Source of the DNA: Fidelibacterota bacterium
Lineage (GTDB): Bacteria; Fidelibacterota; Marinisomatia; Marinisomatales; UBA2128
NCBI GenBank assembly: GCA_002402135.1
Contig: NVVH01000018.1
Span: 16,859-22,141 of the forward strand
DNA: 5,283 nucleotides
Direction: 5' to 3'
Part shown: positions 1 through 5,283 of the stretch, piece by piece
Position numbering within the stretch: the stretch's first letter is position 1
How the letters are laid out: every line of letters starts with the position of its first letter
Notes under the pieces: generated by a model
The model's database searches: none
Seen by the model: only the letters and a program-made list of their open reading frames with translations
What the model was told of the DNA's origin: nothing
Position numbers and translations under genes: made by a program

Positions 1-1991
1 CAATTACTGCAGAAATCAAGGAACTGCACGTTATCACCGATCCAAAGGTGGCCTTTGAAAAGGGCGAGATTATCGATACACCCCGCACCCTGGCCATCGG
101 GGATGTGGATGCGTCCTGGGATAAGTGCGATCTCGTCATTGAGGGGACTTGCGACATCGGTGGGCAGGAGCACGTTTACCTTGAGACGCAAAGGGCACGA
201 GCCATTCCCCTTGAAGATAACGTCATCCGAATTCACGCCTCCACACAAAGTCCCTATGCCAGCCAGCGGGCCGCTGCTAAAATCCTGGGGGTCCGTCATC
301 ACAAGATTGAAGTGGACGTCAAGCGGATTGGTGGAGGATTTGGTGGCAAGGAAGATCAGGCTACGCCCATTTCGTGCATGGCTGCCCTGGGTGCGTGGCA
401 CACTGGGAAACCTGTGGAGCTGGTTCTGAACCGATCAGAAGATATGCGGATGACTGGAAAAAGACACCCCTACCTTTCCGATTTCAAGATTGGTACTACG
501 AAGGATGGTAAAATCATAGCTTTTGAAGTAAACCATTATCAGAATTCAGGGGCAGCTGCTGATCTCTCTACCCCTGTTCTGGAGAGAACCCTTTATCACA
601 GTACCAATATTTATTACATCCCAAACGCACGGATTTCCGGCGCCTGCTGCCGAACGAATCTCCCGCCCAACACCGCCTTCCGGGGTTTCGGCGGTCCACA
701 GGGGATGTTTGTGATTGAGTGTGCCCTAGAAAAAATCGCCGAAGCCCTCAATAAACCAAAAGTGGAAATTCAGCAGAAAAATCTACTGAAAAAAGGAGAC
801 CCATTCCCTTTCGGTCAACGGTACCAGAATAACCATGCACGACAAGCATGGAAGCACGCATTAAACAGTTATAATATTGAAGGAATCCAAAACAGGATTG
901 ACAAATTCAACTCAGAACACTTCGACACCAAAAAGGGATGCGCTGTCATGCCTGTCTGTTTCGGCATCTCATTTTCCACCACATTCATGAACCAGGCCAG
1001 TGCTCTGGTGCACGTCTACACCGATGGAAGTGTAAGCGTGACCACCGGAGGAATCGAGATGGGCCAGGGACTCAGCACCAACATCGTAAAGATTGCTGCA
1101 AAAACTTTTGGAATTGCAACAAACCGCATCAAGCTGGAGAGCACCAACACCACCCGCATTGCCAACATGTCCCCCAGCGCCGCCAGTTCCACCACCATGC
1201 TGAATGGCAATGCAGCCGTACTGGCTATTCAACAGATTCTCTCCCGACTAAAAACCTTTGTTGTTGAAGAACTGAATCTTCACGACAAGGACGACATCAC
1301 AATTTCAGAGGAGAAAATTCTCCATAATGGCAAAAACACCGGCATGACTTGGAATGATTTAGTGCAGAAGGCTTATCTCTCGCGCATTGGACTTTCTGCT
1401 CACGCCTTTTTCGCCACGCCGGGCATCTGGTTCGATAAAAAGAAAGAAAAGGGTGAGCCCTTTGCCTATCACGTTGTTGGCTCGGCCATTGTGGAGGTAA
1501 CCCTTGATTGTATCAGAGGAAGATACGATATCGATTCTGTAAAAATCGTCCACGATTTGGGAAGACCGTTAAATAAACTGGTGGATCTGGGTCAAATCGA
1601 AGGGGGACTGGCTCAAGGTTTAGGATGGATGACCATGGAAGATTTACAATACGATGAAAACGGTCAACTGCTGTCCAATGCTTTAGCCAACTACAAGGTC
1701 CCCGATGTCTATTTCATGCCCGATGACATACAGGTCAAATTTCTGGAAGATGCTGACAGTGAACTTGGACCGTACGGCTCCAAGGCGGTAGGAGAACCGC
1801 CTCTGATGTACGGCATCGGAGCTTTCTTCGCTCTCCGACACGCCATGAAAGCCTTCCGGCCAGACCTGAAATTTCCTCTCACCTCTCCCCTGACGCCCGA
1901 GCGGATTCTGATGTCCCTGCATCCCGAATTACTCGAACAAATCGAGGGACGCAAATCCCCGTCCCTCACCCTGGCTAAGGAAACTGTCTAA
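1..1991 (+). CDS. xdhB: Xanthine dehydrogenase, molybdopterin-binding subunit (5'-truncated by window)
   Basis: Catalytic large subunit of a split bacterial xanthine dehydrogenase, oxidising hypoxanthine to xanthine and xanthine to urate at a molybdenum cofactor. The frame is open from base 3, so the GTG at 48 is not the true start; 662 residues are visible, and about 115 N-terminal residues are missing judging from the Rhodobacter capsulatus XdhB position of the active-site Glu. The end of the hammerhead domain is followed by the two cofactor-binding domains. Active-site positions, in bovine numbering recalled from memory, are present: Gln767 (246-248, STQ), Glu802 (351-353, GGFGGKE), Arg880 (585-587, LERTLYH), Phe914 (687-689, RGFGG), Phe1009 (972-974, FGISF) and the base Glu1261 (1794-1796, KAVGEPP). 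Cofactor motif EMGQG lies at about 1056-1070. Glu802 plus Arg880 favour a purine substrate over aldehydes. The Thr1010 position is Ser (975-977). About 20 polar residues follow the conserved TPERIL end. The iron-sulfur/FAD subunit is not in the window. Confidence 0.96.
   Translation, partial: ITAEIKELHVITDPKVAFEKGEIIDTPRTLAIGDVDASWDKCDLVIEGTCDIGGQEHVYLETQRARAIPLEDNVIRIHASTQSPYASQRAAAKILGVRHHKIEVDVKRIGGGFGGKEDQATPISCMAALGAWHTGKPVELVLNRSEDMRMTGKRHPYLSDFKIGTTKDGKIIAFEVNHYQNSGAAADLSTPVLERTLYHSTNIYYIPNARISGACCRTNLPPNTAFRGFGGPQGMFVIECALEKIAEALNKPKVEIQQKNLLKKGDPFPFGQRYQNNHARQAWKHALNSYNIEGIQNRIDKFNSEHFDTKKGCAVMPVCFGISFSTTFMNQASALVHVYTDGSVSVTTGGIEMGQGLSTNIVKIAAKTFGIATNRIKLESTNTTRIANMSPSAASSTTMLNGNAAVLAIQQILSRLKTFVVEELNLHDKDDITISEEKILHNGKNTGMTWNDLVQKAYLSRIGLSAHAFFATPGIWFDKKKEKGEPFAYHVVGSAIVEVTLDCIRGRYDIDSVKIVHDLGRPLNKLVDLGQIEGGLAQGLGWMTMEDLQYDENGQLLSNALANYKVPDVYFMPDDIQVKFLEDADSELGPYGSKAVGEPPLMYGIGAFFALRHAMKAFRPDLKFPLTSPLTPERILMSLHPELLEQIEGRKSPSLTLAKETV
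1977..1982 (+). promoter_or_regulatory. Possible ribosome binding site for xdhC
   Basis: AAGGAA sits inside the last codons of xdhB, about 10 bases before the TTG at 1993. It is the only purine-rich Shine-Dalgarno-like stretch near that start and supports TTG 1993 as the xdhC start. The match is short, so this is a modest call. Confidence 0.4.
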
Positions 1992-1992
1992 A

Positions 1993-2979
1993 TTGGCAAC
2001 CGAACCAGTGAATTCCTTTTGGCAGACAGTCGCCTCTCTGCTGGAAAAGGGTCAGAATGTTTTTCTGGCTCTAGTGGCAGAACATACTCAGCACTCCCCA
2101 GGAACAATGGGTGCCAAACTGCTTGTGGCGAAAAATCATGATCCCGTAGGGACCATCGGGGGCGGAATCATGGAGTATAAGCTTGTGAAACAAGCGGGAG
2201 ATATCCTAGAACGGGACAACTACACCCCTGAAATCCAGACACTTATCCACAGAAAGTCCGGACCGGGAGAAAAATCGGGCATGATTTGTGCCGGAAAACA
2301 GACCAATCTCTATTACCTTTGCCATCCTGAAAAAGATGGTGAAACTGTCGAGAGGATCAAACACAATTTAGAAAATGACCAGTCGGCAACTCTTACCATC
2401 TCTCCGTCAAGCATGCTTGTAAAAGAGCAACAGCCGGATATCAACAAGCCTCAAATTAAATTATCAGTCAGAGAAAACGGCTGGTTGTACGAAGAGCAGC
2501 TCCTGAATTTCAAGAGAATCGCAATTATAGGTGGTGGACACTGCTCCCTTGCCCTCTCACGTGTGATGAAAAATCTGGGGTACGGAGTCTTTGTCTATGA
2601 AACACGAGAAAATGTGTTCACCATCACTGAAAACAGGTATACCCGATCCGTCCAAATCGTTGACGATTACCGAGATGCTGCCTCTTTGATCAATTATCCC
2701 GAATTGACAAATGTGGTGGTAATGACCACAGATGTGGATTCCGATGTCCAAGGATTGCTAGGGTTGATTGATTTACCTTCTCCTTTTATTGGAGTGATGG
2801 GAAGTCAGGCAAAAATAGCCGAAATCCTCAGACGGCTGAAAAGTGAGGGAATTTCTGAAGATCAACTGTCCCACCTGACAGCACCCGTGGGCACCCCAAT
2901 GACAAGCAACACACCAGAAGAGATTGCCATCAGCGTGGCTGCGCAGATTCTTCAAAAAAGAATTCAACCCACCAACTAA
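1993..2979 (+). CDS. xdhC: XdhC/CoxI-family molybdenum cofactor insertion chaperone for xanthine dehydrogenase
   Basis: Cytoplasmic accessory protein. In studied relatives (Rhodobacter capsulatus XdhC) it binds molybdenum cofactor, protects it during sulfuration and delivers it to XdhB; it is not part of the mature enzyme. The 328 residues have the usual two parts. The N-terminal XdhC/CoxI domain (about 10-110) contains SPGTMGAKLLV, the glycine-rich TIGGGIMEYK (54-63) and MICAGK with Cys99. The C-terminal Rossmann-like domain (about 173-320) starts RIAIIGGGHCSLAL and ends with IGVMGSQAKIAEIL (266-279), a PVGTP turn and TPEEIAISVAAQIL (307-320), the family's closing helix. TTG is chosen as start because it lies one base after the xdhB stop, has AAGGAA upstream, and the first in-frame ATG (residue 39) would cut into the conserved domain. 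Position directly after xdhB and the family match make the role secure. Two motifs differ from the usual family pattern (see findings). Confidence 0.92.
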   Translation: MATEPVNSFWQTVASLLEKGQNVFLALVAEHTQHSPGTMGAKLLVAKNHDPVGTIGGGIMEYKLVKQAGDILERDNYTPEIQTLIHRKSGPGEKSGMICAGKQTNLYYLCHPEKDGETVERIKHNLENDQSATLTISPSSMLVKEQQPDINKPQIKLSVRENGWLYEEQLLNFKRIAIIGGGHCSLALSRVMKNLGYGVFVYETRENVFTITENRYTRSVQIVDDYRDAASLINYPELTNVVVMTTDVDSDVQGLLGLIDLPSPFIGVMGSQAKIAEILRRLKSEGISEDQLSHLTAPVGTPMTSNTPEEIAISVAAQILQKRIQPTN

Positions 2980-4332
2980 ATGCCACACGCCCCTGACTTT
3001 GCTGTTACTAGCCAGAGAGTCGTCACTCCTGAAGGCGAAAGGGCGGCGGCTGTACTAATCAAAGGTGAAAAAATTCTGGATGTTGTCTCACAACACAACA
3101 TCCCTGAAGGTTGTCCTGTCGAAGACGTGGGGAATGATGTGGTCATGCCGGGATTGGTGGATGTTCACGTCCACATAAACGAGCCGGGCAGAACCGAATG
3201 GGAAGGATTCGAAACAGCCACCAAGGCAGCGGCTTCAGGAGGCATAACAACTCTTGTGGATATGCCCTTAAACTGCATCCCCGTGACCACCACCCTTGAT
3301 GCACTAAACAGTAAAATTGCTTCCACTAAAAACAAACTTTTTGTCGATTGCGGGTTTTATGGTGGTCTAATTCCAGGCAACTTGAACGACATTGAACCGT
3401 TAGCAAGAGCTGGTGTGCTGGGGTTCAAAACCTTTATGAGTCATTCCGGAATTGATGAATTTCCGAAAATAACAGAAGAAAATATCAGGAAAGCATTACC
3501 AATACTTGCTCAACATGGGATTTCTCTTCTGGTTCATGCTGAACTTGAGAACTGTATTGAAAAAACAGAAAACCTTCAAACCTATAAGAGTTATCTGGCA
3601 ACCAGACCAAAATCGTGGGAAAATGAGGCCATCAAGCTGTTAATCCAGTTGTGCAGGGAGTTTCAAACGCCCATACACATCGTTCATTTATCCTCATCCG
3701 ATGTCCTAACCGAATTTGCCCAAGCCAGAGAAGAAGGGCTTCCTCTTTCTATAGAAACTTGTCCCCATTATCTCCATTTCACCGCCGAAAACATAGCGGA
3801 TGGTGACACCCGATTCAAATGCGCTCCCCCAGTTAGAGAAGCAAAAAACCGTGAAAAACTTTGGCAGGGATTACAATCTGGAACCATTGATTTTATTACA
3901 TCCGATCATTCGCCCTGTACACCTGAGTTAAAGAAAATGGATGAAGGTAGGTTTGAAAAAGCCTGGGGTGGAATATCATCCCTGCAGCTGACACTTCCTG
4001 TCATTTGGACAGAATGCATTAACAAGGGATTATCATTGAATCAACTTACAAATTGGATGTGCAGTGCTCCTGCAAAATTTATTGGGATGGACCATCAAAA
4101 GGGTCAAATCTCTCTTGGATACGATGCCGACCTCGTCTGCTGGGATCCGGATTCTACATTTCTTGTAGAACCTGCCATCATTAATTTCAAAAACAAATTA
4201 ACACCCTACGAAGGTGAAGAACTTTTCGGGGTTGTTAAAAGAACCTATCTTCGGGGGAACAAAGTTTTTGAAAGTGGACACTTTGTAAATGATCCCATAG
4301 GTAAAACCATCCTTCGCAATCATGCCACCTGA
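2980..4332 (+). CDS. allB: Allantoinase (cyclic amidohydrolase)
   Basis: Zinc-type amidohydrolase that opens the hydantoin ring of allantoin to give allantoate. The 450-residue length is typical. The binuclear-metal ligands are all visible: His63 and His65 (DVHVHINEPGRTEWEG), the lysine expected to be carboxylated, Lys150 (GFKTFMSHSG), His186 (LLVHAELE), His236 (IHIVHLSSSD) and Asp309 (ITSDHSPCTPELK). The context INEPGRTEWEGFETAT, the AAASGGITTLVDMPLN segment, SDHSPCTPELK and the C-terminal LTPYEGEELFG...TYLRG pattern are allantoinase signatures and argue against the related dihydroorotase and dihydropyrimidinase/hydantoinase families. No signal peptide, so cytoplasmic. The ATG directly abuts the xdhC stop (TAAATG) without a good Shine-Dalgarno sequence, suggesting translation by re-initiating ribosomes. 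Its product is the substrate of the downstream allantoicase, which supports the assignment. Confidence 0.95.
   Translation: MPHAPDFAVTSQRVVTPEGERAAAVLIKGEKILDVVSQHNIPEGCPVEDVGNDVVMPGLVDVHVHINEPGRTEWEGFETATKAAASGGITTLVDMPLNCIPVTTTLDALNSKIASTKNKLFVDCGFYGGLIPGNLNDIEPLARAGVLGFKTFMSHSGIDEFPKITEENIRKALPILAQHGISLLVHAELENCIEKTENLQTYKSYLATRPKSWENEAIKLLIQLCREFQTPIHIVHLSSSDVLTEFAQAREEGLPLSIETCPHYLHFTAENIADGDTRFKCAPPVREAKNREKLWQGLQSGTIDFITSDHSPCTPELKKMDEGRFEKAWGGISSLQLTLPVIWTECINKGLSLNQLTNWMCSAPAKFIGMDHQKGQISLGYDADLVCWDPDSTFLVEPAIINFKNKLTPYEGEELFGVVKRTYLRGNKVFESGHFVNDPIGKTILRNHAT
3078..3103. repeat. Perfect 9-bp inverted repeat inside allB
   Basis: GGATGTTGT (3078-3086) and its exact complement ACAACATCC (3095-3103) flank an 8-base loop, about 100 bases into allB. 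It could fold as a hairpin in the mRNA. No T-run follows, so it is not an intrinsic terminator, and it lies in a coding stretch that aligns normally with the family. It may be chance. Confidence 0.3.
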
Positions 4333-5283
4333 AAAAACATCAAACCTCATCGACCTAGCTTCGGAAGAAAATGGCGGGCGAGCCCTGTTGGCCAGCGATG
4401 AATTCTTTGCCCTAAAAGAAAACCTGCTCAGGCCCGGACGAGGTGAGTTCATCCCCGATAAATACACCGACTGCGGTAAATGGATGGATGGGTGGGAAAC
4501 GCGAAGACGTAGATCGGAAGGACACGACTGGTGCATCATTCGCCTCGGAAAACCTGGCATGATAAAGGAACTTGATATCGATACCAACCACTTTGTCGGA
4601 AACCACCCTACCCACGCGTCCGTGGATGCGTGCCTTGTACCGCCATTAACATCAATAGATGATATCACCAACAACAAGTATGAGTGGGTGGAGATTCTCC
4701 CCAGATCTGAACTTCAGGGAGACTCACAAAACCTGTTTACTTTTAACAAGGGCGATCCTTTTACCCACCTACGACTCAACATCTATCCCGACGGCGGAGT
4801 GGCTCGTTTCAAAGTCTATGGACATCCTAAAGAGAGTTTGGGTAGTAAAAAAGATTGGTTCGATGCAGCCGCTGCAGAGAATGGGGGCAAAACGCTTGCC
4901 TGCAGTAACATGCATTTCGGTGACATGAAAAACCTCATCAGTCCCGGCATAGCAATCGACATGAGCGACGGTTGGGAAACAAAACGGCGGCGAAGCCCCG
5001 GACATGATTGGGTTATCCTCAAACTTGGCGCCCCCTGTGCGATTGAGCGAATTGTGGTGGATACACTTCACTTCAAAGGAAATTTCCCCGATTCATGTTC
5101 CCTTGAAGAGTGCTTTGCACCCAATGCGGATAAAGATTCCATTCTCCTTGACGATATTGACTGGCAGGAAGTGCTTCCGGATTCGAAACTAGGCAGTAAC
5201 CGGGAACATATCTTTTCAAAGGAACTCAAACAAACGGGACCCCAAACCCACATGCGATTTAACATTTACCCGGATGGCGGGGT
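4322..5283 (+). CDS. alc: Allantoicase (allantoate amidinohydrolase), 3'-truncated by window
   Basis: Splits allantoate into ureidoglycolate and urea, the step after allantoinase. The frame is open from ATG 4322 to the window edge: 320 complete codons, against a family length of roughly 330-350, so only a short C-terminal tail is missing. The protein has the two-lobed internal repeat of allantoicases. Lobe 1 carries LASEENGG (12-19), FIPDKYTDCGKWMDGWETRR (43-62), GHDWCIIRLG (67-76), DIDTNHFVGNHP (85-96) and HLRLNIYPDGGVARFKVYG (149-167). Lobe 2 carries NMHFGDMKNLISPG (196-209), DGWETKRRRSPGHDW (216-230), VVDTLHFKGNFPDSCSLE (245-262) and HMRFNIYPDGG (310-320). ATG 4322 is chosen because the conserved LASEENGG segment begins a few residues later and it overlaps the allB stop by 11 bases, which suggests translational coupling. 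No signal peptide. The identification rests on strong motif matches throughout. Confidence 0.95.
   Translation, partial: MPPEKTSNLIDLASEENGGRALLASDEFFALKENLLRPGRGEFIPDKYTDCGKWMDGWETRRRRSEGHDWCIIRLGKPGMIKELDIDTNHFVGNHPTHASVDACLVPPLTSIDDITNNKYEWVEILPRSELQGDSQNLFTFNKGDPFTHLRLNIYPDGGVARFKVYGHPKESLGSKKDWFDAAAAENGGKTLACSNMHFGDMKNLISPGIAIDMSDGWETKRRRSPGHDWVILKLGAPCAIERIVVDTLHFKGNFPDSCSLEECFAPNADKDSILLDDIDWQEVLPDSKLGSNREHIFSKELKQTGPQTHMRFNIYPDGG
4487..5278 (+). repeat. Protein-level tandem duplication within allantoicase
   Basis: Matching motifs recur exactly 160 residues (480 bases) apart: DGWETRRRR (4487-4513) with DGWETKRRR (4967-4993), GHDW (residues 67-70 and 227-230), and NIYPDGG (4778-4798 and 5258-5278). 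The DNA copies have diverged, so this is an old family-wide domain duplication and not a recent DNA repeat. Confidence 0.8.

Noticed and set aside
48..50. GTG at 48 as the start of xdhB
   Set aside because: The frame stays open to the left edge and those residues read as normal XdhB sequence; the protein would also lack its N-terminal domain.
969..1232. Minus-strand frame with Gly/Ala-rich translation opposite xdhB
   Set aside because: Low-complexity shadow of a conserved cofactor-binding stretch of XdhB; no independent support.
938..1267. His/Cys-rich + strand frame inside xdhB
   Set aside because: The His/Cys/Gln-rich translation comes from frame-shifted reading of ACC/CAC/GCC codons in xdhB.
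2655..2668. Near-palindrome AATCGT-TG-ACGATT inside xdhC
   Set aside because: Six-base arms with a 2-base spacer are expected by chance at this scale, and it is deep in coding sequence.
4198..4677. 159-codon open frame on the minus strand across the allB/alc junction
   Set aside because: It lies opposite two genes with strong family motifs in the + strand frames, its translation shows no recognisable domain, and the alc frame fully explains the region.
4659..4928. 89-codon + strand open frame in the alc region
   Set aside because: It is an out-of-frame shadow of allantoicase; the real frame begins at 4322 and runs off the right edge.
1..5283. Possible defence system, mobile element or other new system
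   Set aside because: All four genes match known purine-catabolism families end to end; no transposase, integrase, direct-repeat array, RNA gene or unexplained gap was found.

Overview
The window is entirely protein-coding and holds four genes on the + strand, packed head to tail with no real intergenic space. They form one purine-breakdown cluster: the 3' part of xdhB (molybdopterin-binding catalytic subunit of xanthine dehydrogenase), xdhC (XdhC/CoxI-type molybdenum-cofactor chaperone), allB (allantoinase) and alc (allantoicase, cut by the right edge).

Layout: xdhB enters from the left and stops at 1991. xdhC starts one base later, at a TTG codon (1993-2979). allB begins on the base right after the xdhC stop, giving TAAATG (2980-4332). 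alc starts inside the end of allB with an 11-base overlap (4322 to beyond 5283). No promoter, terminator, RNA gene, mobile element or CRISPR array is seen, and no stretch over 300 bases lacks a gene. The spacing implies one polycistronic message with coupled translation, whose promoter lies upstream of the window.

Pathway: Xdh oxidises hypoxanthine to xanthine and xanthine to urate, and XdhC equips the Xdh active site with mature cofactor. After conversion of urate to allantoin (steps not encoded here), AllB opens the hydantoin ring to allantoate and Alc splits allantoate into ureidoglycolate and urea. Having allantoicase, not the ammonia-releasing allantoate amidohydrolase AllC, points to the urea-yielding branch. 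The uricase (or equivalent), HIU hydrolase and OHCU decarboxylase steps and the small Xdh subunit(s) are absent and may lie just outside the window.

Organism: clearly bacterial (compact operon, split Xdh subunits, TTG start). GC content looks close to 50% by eye, and Shine-Dalgarno signals are weak at the internal starts. This would fit a Bacteroidota/Balneolota-like or related environmental lineage, but the window does not settle the taxon. I see no new system here: it is a well-formed housekeeping catabolic operon with a few details worth checking.
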